NCBI GenBank assembly: GCA_964501725.1
Contig: CAZCTO010000002.1
Location: 115,236 to 179,235, forward strand
Direction: 5' to 3'
DNA from: CAZCTO01 sp964501725
GTDB taxonomy: Bacteria > Bacillota > Clostridia > Saccharofermentanales > Saccharofermentanaceae
Length of the DNA stretch: 64,000 nt
This document shows positions 1-7,166 of this stretch, piece by piece. The translations under genes and the position numbers were made by a program. Each line of letters starts with the position of its first letter. Within the stretch, counting starts at the first letter, position 1. Under the pieces are notes generated by a model. It did no database searches, was not told the DNA's origin, and worked only from the letters and a program-made list of their open reading frames with translations.

Positions 1-2
1 CC

Positions 3-626
3 GTTGCCATCGAATCCGGCGAAAGGATATCCGACAGTGTATCTTTTGAACTGGCTTTTCGCATCGGGCTGGTGTGGTTTTGCGTTTTTCTGGTCTCTCT
101 GGTTATCCGCCTTTTTTCGACCGGTAAATGGGATACCCGGAAGAGTAAGGAAAGCTTTCGAAACGCATTCCATCTGAACAGCCTGTTTTTTCTTGCGGCC
201 TATGTCGGCCTGCTGATCATGCTCTTTGTATCCCAAAGAGGCATTGGGATGTATTCGGATCGCAGCCTGAACCTGATCCCGTTGCGCGGTGCTTTTGCAG
301 TATATTGGCCTCAAATCGTCGCCGGCAACTTTCAAAACGGCGTGTTCGTTCAGTTTTTCGGGAACCTGTTGATTTTCACACCGCTTGGGTTTTATATGCC
401 CGTTTACGCGAAAAGAGTTCCCCGAGTGATCATCATTGCTTTTCCGATCCTTCTTGCGGGACTCATTGAAGCGTCTCAGTTTCTTTTAAGAACCGGGAAA
501 AGTGATGTAGATGACTTTTGGATGAATGTTCTCGGATACTGGATTGGAATTATTCTGTTCTGTTTGCTTGGGCTGATCCGAAGCAAAGTAACCAAGGGCA
601 AAGAAAAGAGTATCGTTCCTGCATAA
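3..626 (+). CDS. VanZ-like membrane protein, 5' truncated by window edge
   Basis: The reading frame is open to the left edge, so the true start lies outside the window. A GTG at 72 is an internal candidate but has no convincing ribosome site. The visible 208 codons hold about four or five hydrophobic segments. Near the C-terminus there is a block reading SDVDDFWMNVLGYWIG, which matches the acidic DVDD followed by N-x-x-G in VanZ-like proteins. VanZ is linked to low-level teicoplanin resistance, but most VanZ-like homologues are small membrane proteins of unknown role. It ends 45 bp before the convergent PadR gene. The family call is fairly safe; no function is implied. Confidence 0.7.
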   Translation, partial: VAIESGERISDSVSFELAFRIGLVWFCVFLVSLVIRLFSTGKWDTRKSKESFRNAFHLNSLFFLAAYVGLLIMLFVSQRGIGMYSDRSLNLIPLRGAFAVYWPQIVAGNFQNGVFVQFFGNLLIFTPLGFYMPVYAKRVPRVIIIAFPILLAGLIEASQFLLRTGKSDVDDFWMNVLGYWIGIILFCLLGLIRSKVTKGKEKSIVPA

Positions 627-671
627 ATGCATTTGCGATACTCAATGGATCAAGTTAGTCAGCGCAGCAGT

Positions 672-1004
672 TTACTTGTAATGAAGCACCTTCATCACTC
701 CGCCGGAAAGACGCTCGTACTTTGCGATTTCCTCAGCAGCGTAAGCGCGACCTTTCTCGGAAATCTTGTAATAACGGCGTCTCCTCTTCAATCCCACGAG
801 AACATCCTCGGATGTTACGAACCCTGCTGCCTCAAGACGGTAGAGTGTCGTATAAAGAGCTCCCTCGGTAAGTGAAATGTCGTTATCACTGCGGCTTCGA
901 ATTAAGCGAACAAACTGATATCCGTACTGATCACCTTCGAGAAGAAGTTTAAGAGCGAGTATTTCAGTTAAGCCCCTTTTAAGAGTTACTAAAGTATCGT
1001 ACAT
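672..1004 (-). CDS. PadR family transcriptional regulator
   Basis: A 110-residue protein with the PadR winged-helix layout: an N-terminal helix (LTEILALKLLLEGDQYGYQ), the conserved LTEGALYTTLYRLEAAGFV recognition region at about residues 45-65, and a basic wing (GLKRRRRYYKISEKG). PadR proteins are usually dimeric repressors of neighbouring transporter or stress genes. The length fits the short class that ends soon after the winged helix. A good ribosome site (GGAGG) lies about 6 bases before the ATG. It lies downstream of the SDR gene on the same strand, 158 bp away, so partial co-transcription is possible. Its ligand and target are unknown. Confidence 0.9.
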   Translation of the reverse strand: MYDTLVTLKRGLTEILALKLLLEGDQYGYQFVRLIRSRSDNDISLTEGALYTTLYRLEAAGFVTSEDVLVGLKRRRRYYKISEKGRAYAAEEIAKYERLSGGVMKVLHYK

Positions 1005-1162
1005 TTGTTATCCTCCGTATATATATGCCAATTAATAAGGGAATCAATCTAATACTATCATTTTCAGAATTGAAATTCAATAAAGATGAAGATGTTTTTA
1101 TTTATTTGTGTACCATTTTTGTCACATCCGCGCAAAGGCCGAATTTGCGGGAATAATTGTGC

Positions 1163-2308
1163 TCAGTATCTTTTCACGGGAAAAGAAGCAAGTATCGAAA
1201 GTGCCTGATCGGAGGTGCCGGGAAGCGTGCCGGACGCCTGAGATACAGTGCTCTTATGTTGCGGATATACCGGAAAAGCGGATTGGGAAGATGGACCCGG
1301 TTGAGTGGAAGAAACTGCCGTTTGGGGATTGATTACAGGAGCGACCGCGTCGGAATTCGCAGAAATTGAGGAGAAACTTCCGGATGAAAAAGGAAGCACA
1401 ACGGTAGTAGGGAAGTCCTGTGGCTTCGAGGGTACGGTTGACAAGTCGGAGGATAGCAATGGCGTGCCTTCAGCAACAGAAGCACTCGATGATCCTCCGG
1501 CAAACTTTGAGGCCAAAAACATCATGAAACGATTCGGAAGAATTTTGGCCGCGACGTGAAATGCTTTCTGTGATAATCCGTAAACAAGGACTGCGCGTCC
1601 TTTTCTGGAGGCTTCGATTGCTTTGACAGCGAGTTTTTCGGGCTTCACAACAAAAAAACTTTTGATGCCCGAAAATTTCGGCGATGCTTTTCCCGTTGCC
1701 GTTGCCAGAAAATCGGTGGATATCGGACCGGGGCAAACGGTGGTGGACGCAATATTATGCGGCTTAAGCTCGGCATTCACGGCACGCGAGAAACTGACCA
1801 GAAACGCCTTGGTTGCCGCATAGGCGGCAAACCCGGGTTGAGGCATAAAGGCCGCGGAAGAGGCGATGTTCAGAATTCTGGGTCCGTTCTCATATTCACA
1901 TGAATCTCCGACCGGAATCATGTAAGGGAGGCACACCCGGGTAAGCTCGGCGGGCGCAGAACAATTCAGCGCAATCATCGAGCGGATATCGATCGGATTC
2001 TGATCTTCCAGGAGACCTGTCCGTCCAAAACCGGCACAGTTGACGAGAAGTCCGATGTTAGGCTTCTCTTCCGCAAGCGCACCGGCAAGAAAGTCAATTG
2101 AACCCGCGACGGTCAAATCCAGCTCGAAAACCCGGATTCGATCGGGTGCCAACTCTTGCTTAAGGGCATTCAATCGATCAGCACGCCGGGCTACGATCCA
2201 GATCTGCTCGAACGGAACACTTCCGAAAGCGCCGTGCTCACGAACCAGTTTGCGAAGAAATTGCTCTCCCAATCCCGAAGATGCCCCGGTGATTATTGCG
2301 ATATCCAT
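1163..2308 (-). CDS. short-chain dehydrogenase/reductase with Ser/Pro-rich C-terminal tail
   Basis: Residues 1-260 form a classical SDR. The NAD(P) motif TGASSGLG is at residues 8-15, NCAG at about 90, a serine in the IASSAA segment, and the YAATK catalytic Tyr/Lys pair follows. The substrate is unknown; the fold resembles the DltE/YqjQ-like SDRs that reduce carbonyl or hydroxyl groups using NAD(P)H. About residues 275-381 are unusual: a low-complexity tail rich in Ser, Pro, Thr, Ala and Val, with no charged helix or membrane segment. Typical SDRs end near 250-270 residues. The tail may be a disordered linker or the result of a frameshift or readthrough into non-coding DNA. It lies on the same strand as padR and 85 bp from the amidase gene. 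Confidence 0.85.
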   Translation of the reverse strand: MDIAIITGASSGLGEQFLRKLVREHGAFGSVPFEQIWIVARRADRLNALKQELAPDRIRVFELDLTVAGSIDFLAGALAEEKPNIGLLVNCAGFGRTGLLEDQNPIDIRSMIALNCSAPAELTRVCLPYMIPVGDSCEYENGPRILNIASSAAFMPQPGFAAYAATKAFLVSFSRAVNAELKPHNIASTTVCPGPISTDFLATATGKASPKFSGIKSFFVVKPEKLAVKAIEASRKGRAVLVYGLSQKAFHVAAKILPNRFMMFLASKFAGGSSSASVAEGTPLLSSDLSTVPSKPQDFPTTVVLPFSSGSFSSISANSDAVAPVINPQTAVSSTQPGPSSQSAFPVYPQHKSTVSQASGTLPGTSDQALSILASFPVKRY

Positions 2309-2393
2309 ATTCTTGCCCTCCTGTAATATGTAAGCAGCTGCTGCTGAATTTATTCATCTCCAGATTATCATAAACTTGAAAAGGAACAATCAC

Positions 2394-3539
2394 TCATGGG
2401 CTTTTCTTTTCCTGACTGCTGAAATAATTCACGCATCCGTCCGCAATTCCCTCGGCCATTTTTTGGATCACGGGATCACTTGTCAGCAATTTCCGGTCAT
2501 TTTCGTTTGAGACGAAGGTCAGTTCAAGAAGAACAGAAGGCAGGCCCTGCTCGCGAAGAACCGCAAAATTATCGGGAACGATCTGCCGCGAATCACTGGA
2601 TACCAGTTCCGGTGCGGCAGAAGTAATGGAGTCGTGCATAATTTGAGCCAGGTCGGCATCCCGCTGCCAGGGCCTTCCGAAGTAGTGTTCCCGCACTGTA
2701 TAATCCGGATTCTGATAATAGGGATCATTCTTGATCAGGCGGTCTTCGCTTTCGATAATGGAATCGTCTGTTACATAATAGACGAGTGTCCCGTGCATAT
2801 CGGTTTGTGAATTCCAGTTGTTGTGAATTGAAATGAACAGAATATTATCAATTGAATACTCAAATTCCAAAAGTTTAATCATTTCCTCACTGAAGCCGCT
2901 TCCGACCATCGGTCCCATGCACCCTCCGGACAGATCTACCGAGTTGACCTCAATTGTATCCAGGAGCTCATCCCGCAGGGTTTCCTCTAAACTTGCTGAA
3001 ATGGATGCGATACCCTGATCTTTTGCATAATCCAGGCAGAAAAGATGCGCCAATGCGGCGCGGGCATATATCGATATGAAAGTATCATCGGTGCGTGTCA
3101 TATAGACCTCGGCTCCCAGTTCTTCCAGCAAGGGTTTTGCTTGTTGCGCAATTTTCAGGTTGAAATCCTTCTCAAGATAAACAGGATCTTTCCCGGGATA
3201 AGCGCAACCGCTGTCGTAACCACCATGGCCCGCATCCAGAATGATTATTTTGCCGGAAAGCGGAAGCGGAATCGGATCGCTCCGGGTTGGCGTGACGGTA
3301 CTTTCTTTTGCGGTCGTATTCGTCATTTCAGGCGACGTCGTCGCCGTTTTTTCTGAGGAGGGAGAAGCACACGCAAAAACAAAAGCAATAACTCCACAGA
3401 AAAGAAGACCGATACACACAACCGGCACAATAGCCCGGGACCTGGTGCGGGGGCGTCTCTGCCTGCGAGTTTCCCGGGCTTTTTTGCTTTTTATGTGGTA
3501 ATCATCCGACCTTCCGGATGACCTATAAGAAGGAGGCAT
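2394..3539 (-). CDS. N-acetylmuramoyl-L-alanine amidase (Amidase_3), membrane anchored
   Basis: The enzyme cleaves the bond between N-acetylmuramic acid and L-alanine in peptidoglycan. The start is set at an ATG with GGAG seven bases upstream; longer in-frame starts (TTG at 3617, ATG at 3605) have no such site. After a basic cytoplasmic stretch (KARETRRQRRPRTRSR) comes one membrane segment (about 40-62), then a Thr/Ser linker, then the catalytic domain. Zinc-site residues visible are LDAGHGGYDSG, the Glu of YLEKDFN, ISIHNNWN and the catalytic Glu in LLELTFVSN. There is no SH3, SPOR or LysM binding domain. An insertion of about 60 residues separates TRTDD from the ISIHNN block. Role is probably cell separation or wall turnover. 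Confidence 0.92.
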   Translation of the reverse strand: MPPSYRSSGRSDDYHIKSKKARETRRQRRPRTRSRAIVPVVCIGLLFCGVIAFVFACASPSSEKTATTSPEMTNTTAKESTVTPTRSDPIPLPLSGKIIILDAGHGGYDSGCAYPGKDPVYLEKDFNLKIAQQAKPLLEELGAEVYMTRTDDTFISIYARAALAHLFCLDYAKDQGIASISASLEETLRDELLDTIEVNSVDLSGGCMGPMVGSGFSEEMIKLLEFEYSIDNILFISIHNNWNSQTDMHGTLVYYVTDDSIIESEDRLIKNDPYYQNPDYTVREHYFGRPWQRDADLAQIMHDSITSAAPELVSSDSRQIVPDNFAVLREQGLPSVLLELTFVSNENDRKLLTSDPVIQKMAEGIADGCVNYFSSQEKKSP

Positions 3540-3777
3540 TCCGTTTCTCCGATCAACGAATAATTCTGTCTCAATGTAAGTATACGCGTGCTGCAATTCA
3601 TCCATATGAAAGAACAAATACGTTTTCGTTACAAAAATACGAGATATTACTCCTCAAACGACTCGCGGCGCATTTTGTCGGCAAGGATACTTTTTCAGAT
3701 TGATTGACCATACCGCTAAAAGAACGTATTATGTTGAGCGTAATAAGCAGAAACTCGTATATATAAGGAGTAGTAAA

Positions 3778-5388
3778 ATGTTGGATGTATCCGGTGTAAC
3801 CCTTCGTTTTGGCGGGCGAGTGCTTTTTGAAGATGTCAGTATATCGTTCGCCAAAGGAAACTGTTACGGAATTATCGGTGCTAACGGTGCCGGTAAATCG
3901 ACGTTTCTGAAAATACTTTCAGGTGAACTGGAACCCAGCAAAGGATTTGTGACACTCGGGCCGATGGAGCGCATGGCGGTGCTGGAGCAGGACCACTTCA
4001 AGTATGATGCTTGCCGCGTAAGAGACACCGTGATTATGGGACATAAGCGCCTTTACGAGATCATCGGTGAAAAAGAGAAACTCTACGCTAAGCAGGACTT
4101 CTCGGATGCGGACGGTATTCTGCTCGGCGAGCTCGAAGGAGAATTTTCCGAGATCGACGGCTGGTCCGCGGACAGCAGCGCGGAAATGTTGCTGCAAGGT
4201 CTGGGTATCGGGGAAGAGTTCTATGAGAAGCTGATGTCCGATCTGACCGGTGCGCAGAAAGTCAAAGTGCTCCTTGCGCAGGCGCTTTTCGGGAATCCGG
4301 ACGTGCTGCTTCTCGATGAGCCGACAAACCACCTGGACCTCAATTCATGCCGCTGGCTTGAAGATTACCTGCTGAATTTTGAGAACACCGTGCTGGTTGT
4401 GTCCCATGACCGACACTTCCTTAACCGGGTCTGCACCCACATTGCGGATATTGATTTTTCCAAGGTGACGCTTTTCCAGGGGAATTACGACTTCTGGTAC
4501 GAATATACCCAGCTTTCGCTGCGACAATTGAAGGATCAAACCAAGAAGATTGACGCCAGACGCAAAGAACTGCAAGAGTTTATCGCGCGCTTTTCGGCGA
4601 ATGCCTCGAAATCGCGCCAGGCGACATCAAGAAAAAAGCTTCTCGAAAACCTCGAACTTCCGGAGGTTCTGAAATCGTCGCGTAGATACCCGTTTATCAG
4701 TTTTTCGCAGGATCGCGAAATCGGAAACGACCTGCTTACAGTCTCATCCCTTTCCAAAAACGTCAACGGAAGGCAGGTCCTCAATAACCTCTCTTTCACG
4801 ATGGAAAAGGGCGACGCGATTGCCTTTGTCGGACAGGATGAGCTAGCCGCGACGACGCTTTTCCAGATTCTCTCCGGAGAAATGGAGCCCGATTCCGGCG
4901 AATTTAAGTGGGGGATCACGACGAGCCGCTCTTATCTTCCCAAGGATAACAGTGAGTATTTTGAAGGGTCGGATCTGACACTCGTGGACTGGCTCCGTCA
5001 ATATTCGAAAGACCAAAATGAAACGTATATCCGGGGCTTTCTCGGACGGATGCTTTTCTCCGGAGAAGAGGCGCTCAAACAGGCAAAGGTGCTATCCGGC
5101 GGAGAGAAGGTGCGCTGTATGCTTTCGCGTATGATGCTGTCCGGTTCGAATGTCCTGATTATGGACGACCCCACAAACCATCTCGATCTTGAATCGATTA
5201 CTGCCGTGAACGAAGGGGTAAAAGCGTTCAAGGGTTCCATCCTCTTTACCTCTCATGACCATGAGTTTGTGGAGACGATCGCGAATCGAATTATCGAAAT
5301 CATGCCGGAGGGAGTCATTGACCGCCGTATGGAATATGATGAGTATCTTGAGCGCAGGGAAGAGTTTGTTGCACTTCTCAGCAAGTAA
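3778..5388 (+). CDS. ABC-F family ATPase (YkpA/YbiT-like)
   Basis: A soluble protein with two ABC domains and no membrane domain, as in translation-associated ABC-F proteins. The start at 3778 follows AAGGAG by 7 bases. Domain 1 has Walker A GANGAGKST (about residue 35), a signature reading LTGAQ instead of LSGGQ, and Walker B LLLDEPTNHLD. The linker (about 240-330) is rich in Arg and Lys. Domain 2 has a degenerate Walker A (GQDELAATT, without the phosphate-binding Lys), signature LSGGE and Walker B LIMDDPTNHLD with Asp in place of the catalytic Glu. From memory, this subfamily often has GQNELAKTT and MDDPT in domain 2, so the Asp is probably normal while the lost Lys is less usual. Antibiotic resistance cannot be inferred. 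Confidence 0.93.
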   Translation: MLDVSGVTLRFGGRVLFEDVSISFAKGNCYGIIGANGAGKSTFLKILSGELEPSKGFVTLGPMERMAVLEQDHFKYDACRVRDTVIMGHKRLYEIIGEKEKLYAKQDFSDADGILLGELEGEFSEIDGWSADSSAEMLLQGLGIGEEFYEKLMSDLTGAQKVKVLLAQALFGNPDVLLLDEPTNHLDLNSCRWLEDYLLNFENTVLVVSHDRHFLNRVCTHIADIDFSKVTLFQGNYDFWYEYTQLSLRQLKDQTKKIDARRKELQEFIARFSANASKSRQATSRKKLLENLELPEVLKSSRRYPFISFSQDREIGNDLLTVSSLSKNVNGRQVLNNLSFTMEKGDAIAFVGQDELAATTLFQILSGEMEPDSGEFKWGITTSRSYLPKDNSEYFEGSDLTLVDWLRQYSKDQNETYIRGFLGRMLFSGEEALKQAKVLSGGEKVRCMLSRMMLSGSNVLIMDDPTNHLDLESITAVNEGVKAFKGSILFTSHDHEFVETIANRIIEIMPEGVIDRRMEYDEYLERREEFVALLSK

Positions 5389-5464
5389 ATTACAAAAACC
5401 ACGACTTGCAATATTGATAATCATGTGATACGCTTTTCGTAATTGAACGGAAAGCTGGTTTCTT

Positions 5465-6166
5465 ATGCGTATTATTTCTTCAGTCACAGTTTGGGGCGAT
5501 TCCATTATGCGAGGTGTCATATTCGACGCTGCCGCATCCAAATATAAATTTCTGAAAGACTCCGCTGTTTCCCTTTTCGCAAAAACTTTTCCCATACACA
5601 TCAATAACCGCTCACGGTTTGGCAACACGGCACCGAGAGCGTTGGAAGCCATGCGAAAAGCACTGATTGAGACCGACGAGTCAGAGCTTGTTCTTCTTGA
5701 GTTAGGCGGCAACGATTGCGATTACAACTGGGCAGAAGTATCCCGGAATCCGCATGCGGACCACCTTCCGAACACACCGATTCCGGAGTTCACACAGGCT
5801 CTTCGTGAAATGATTCAAGTGGTCGAAAGCACCGGGAAAAGACCGGTTGTAATGACCCTTCCGCCGATTGATGCAACGCGCTATTTTGATTTCATTACCA
5901 CTCCGGAGAATATCGACGCGGATCACATACTCGAATTCCTGACCGACAAAGAACACATTTACCGGCATCAGGAACGATACTCCAACGCCGTTTGCCGGGT
6001 AGCATCCGAAAAGCGCGTGCCTCTGATTGATGTTCGCGAAGAATTTCTCTCGCAACGGAACATTCGCAATTTTCTGTGCCTTGACGGAATTCATCCCAAC
6101 GAAGAAGGCCAGCGTTTAATCCACGAAGTACTCGCAAAAACGTACGAGCAATATCAAGGCGCATGA
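5465..6166 (+). CDS. SGNH/GDSL-family hydrolase
   Basis: A 233-residue protein with the four SGNH blocks: the GDS nucleophile motif near residue 12 (VWGDSIMRG), a conserved Gly-Asn in RFGNTAPRA, the GGND oxyanion block (LELGGNDCDYNW, about residue 80), and the D-x-x-H pair in LDGIHPNEEGQ near the C-terminus. SGNH enzymes hydrolyse esters or remove acetyl groups from lipids, sugars or peptidoglycan. No signal peptide is seen, so the enzyme is likely cytoplasmic. The ribosome site is weak (GGAAAG). It is 76 bp downstream of the ABC-F gene and could share its transcript. The substrate is unknown. Confidence 0.88.
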   Translation: MRIISSVTVWGDSIMRGVIFDAAASKYKFLKDSAVSLFAKTFPIHINNRSRFGNTAPRALEAMRKALIETDESELVLLELGGNDCDYNWAEVSRNPHADHLPNTPIPEFTQALREMIQVVESTGKRPVVMTLPPIDATRYFDFITTPENIDADHILEFLTDKEHIYRHQERYSNAVCRVASEKRVPLIDVREEFLSQRNIRNFLCLDGIHPNEEGQRLIHEVLAKTYEQYQGA

Positions 6167-6247
6167 TGACCGAACATCACTAATGTGATTCAAATACATT
6201 TTTTAAAGGCCGCACTCACACCGGGCGCATTTTTGCTATTATCCTAT

Positions 6248-6276
6248 TTGACAGCAGATGCCCATCCTTGTATAAT
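6248..6276 (+). promoter_or_regulatory. consensus sigma-A promoter for tRNA genes
   Basis: TTGACA (6248-6253), a 17-base spacer, then TATAAT (6271-6276): both hexamers are perfect. Transcription should start near 6283, about 13 bases before tRNA-Gly. Confidence 0.93.
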
Positions 6277-6295
6277 CTTTCCATTGCCAAAAATT

Positions 6296-6369
6296 GCGGA
6301 TGTAGTTCAATGGCAGAACTCCAGCTTCCCAAGCTGACCACGCGGGTTCGATTCCCGTCATCCGCTCCA
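6296..6369 (+). tRNA. tRNA-Gly (anticodon CCC)
   Basis: A full cloverleaf can be folded: acceptor stem GCGGATG paired with CATCCGC, D arm GTTC/GAAC, anticodon loop TTCCCAA giving anticodon CCC, T arm GCGGG-TTCGATT-CCCGT, discriminator T and an encoded CCA. The outermost anticodon-stem pair is C/A, a mismatch. It decodes GGG. Confidence 0.95.
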
Positions 6370-6380
6370 AAGTAGCAAAT

Positions 6381-6456
6381 GCCTTTATAGCTCAGTAGGT
6401 AGAGCGCATCCATGGTAAGGATGAGGTCACCAGTTCGAATCTGGTTAAAGGCTCCA
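6381..6456 (+). tRNA. tRNA-Thr (anticodon GGT)
   Basis: Cloverleaf: acceptor GCCTTTA paired with TAAAGGC, D arm GCTC/GAGC, anticodon stem CATCC/GGATG around loop ATGGTAA (anticodon GGT, Thr), T arm with TTCGAAT loop, and encoded CCA. It lies 11 bases after tRNA-Gly and shares its promoter. Its last 14 bases form the base of the inverted repeat that follows, and its 3' half is copied at 6690-6730. Confidence 0.95.
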
Positions 6457-6504
6457 ATGCAAAAGGCCCTCTTCGGAGGGCCTTTTGCATTGGAGCCTTT
6501 AACC
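6443..6504 (+). terminator. 29-bp perfect inverted repeat spanning the tRNA-Thr 3' end, terminator-like
   Basis: Bases 6443-6471 are the exact reverse complement of 6476-6504, around the tetraloop TTCG. The inner part is an ordinary GC-rich intrinsic terminator stem ending in TTTT. Unusually, the stem continues without a mismatch through the last 14 bases of tRNA-Thr, including CCA, so the precursor could pair its acceptor and T-arm strand with the trailer instead of folding as a tRNA. The T run is inside the stem, so termination strength is unclear. Confidence 0.8.
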
Positions 6505-6530
6505 CTGTCTGACGGGTATCTTCAATTCAA

Positions 6531-6769
6531 CATGGATGCGCTCCCGGCCGATTAAGCGGCCGGGACGAGGGCGCAGAGCCAAGCATGTCAAGGAGCAGAA
6601 AGGTCGAGGAGCGGAGTGTACGATGGTACATGAGCACCGGAGACCCTGTCCGGCGACGAAGACAGGTGAAGGCTATCCGGCCTCGTCAAGCATCCATGGT
6701 AAGGATGAGGACCAGTTCGAATCTGGTTAACCGTATCAAGCGGTAATCCCTCCCCATGGATGCGCTCTA
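6531..6769 (+). other. structured element flanked by 13-bp direct repeats derived from tRNA-Thr
   Basis: CATGGATGCGCTC occurs at 6531-6543 and 6755-6767. Each copy is the reverse complement of tRNA-Thr bases 6402-6414. Between them lie a perfect 9-bp hairpin (6542-6550/6557-6565), the long-range pairing CGAGG/CCTCG (6566-6570/6681-6685), hairpin TGTAC/GTACA (6617-6621/6626-6630), hairpin CCTGTC/GACAGG (6645-6650/6661-6666), and a direct partial copy of tRNA-Thr (6690-6730). The GC content is higher than in the flanks and no convincing protein frame is present. It may be a structured RNA, the remnant of an integrated element, or a rearrangement. It matches no RNA family I can name. Confidence 0.5.
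6690..6730 (+). repeat. partial direct copy of tRNA-Thr 3' half (attR-like)
   Basis: These 41 bases match tRNA-Thr bases 6406-6448 exactly apart from a 2-base deletion in the variable loop. Anticodon arm and T arm are present; the acceptor strand and CCA are missing. Such 3'-half copies are left at the distal end of elements that integrate into tRNA genes. No integrase is nearby, so an element remnant is an inference. Confidence 0.75.
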
Positions 6770-6793
6770 TATTAATTTTCACATTTGCGCACA

Positions 6794-6956
6794 GGCGCTG
6801 AAATACAGCCTAGATTCGAGTTTTGATTGATTCAGGCTGTATTTTTTCGATCCCGAGGCTTTCGCCGGCGCTGAAATACAGCTAGATTCGAGTTTTGATT
6901 GATTCAGGCTGTATTTTTTCGATCCCGAGACTTTCGCCGGCGCTGAAATACAGCCT
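6794..6956 (+). repeat. tandem 72/73-bp palindromic repeat, two full copies and a partial third
   Basis: Units begin GGCGCTGAAATACAGC at 6794, 6867 and 6939. Each full unit contains the arms AAATACAGCCT and AGGCTGTATTT separated by about 22 bases and followed by a T run, so each reads as an intrinsic terminator. The second copy lacks one C in the left arm. The third stops after the left arm. Related palindromes with a compensatory change are at 26225-26341. Confidence 0.85.
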
Positions 6957-7003
6957 GCCGCAGTATCGTCAACCTTGCAATAAAATATTCCCCAAAATAG
7001 CTG

Positions 7004-7032
7004 TTGACAAAACGTTACCCTTAAACTATTCT
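7004..7032 (+). promoter_or_regulatory. promoter and structured leader of metY-cysK
   Basis: TTGACA (7004-7009), 17-base spacer, TATTCT (7027-7032). The transcript would carry a leader of about 130 bases in which TCATCC (7066-7071) can pair with GGATGA (7116-7121) around a perfect 8-bp hairpin (7080-7087/7093-7100), followed by a 7-bp hairpin (7124-7130/7137-7143) just before the ribosome site. I do not recognise it as a SAM riboswitch or T-box. Confidence 0.7.
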
Positions 7033-7166
7033 ATCCCTATAGAAATAATATGAAATAAAAAAGAATCATCCGTTCGTTCTTCTCTCAGGCATTGAGAGAA
7101 TGCAAATTCAAAACAGGATGAAGCAGACCGTCTATCCGGTCTGGAAATGAAAGGACGTGAAATTAT

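Noticed and set aside
3540..3617. Longer N-terminus for the amidase
   Set aside because: Starts at 3617 and 3605 lack ribosome sites; the ATG at 3539 has GGAG at the right distance.
6536..6782. Short frames on both strands in the tRNA-Thr mosaic
   Set aside because: They follow the palindromic DNA, lack ribosome sites and show no protein motif.
6781..6960. CRISPR array
   Set aside because: The tandem units of 72-73 bp are near identical over their full length, so there are no variable spacers, and no cas genes are present.
7033..7166. SAM riboswitch or T-box before metY
   Set aside because: No T-box sequence (TGGNACCGCG-like) and no SAM-I core could be found.
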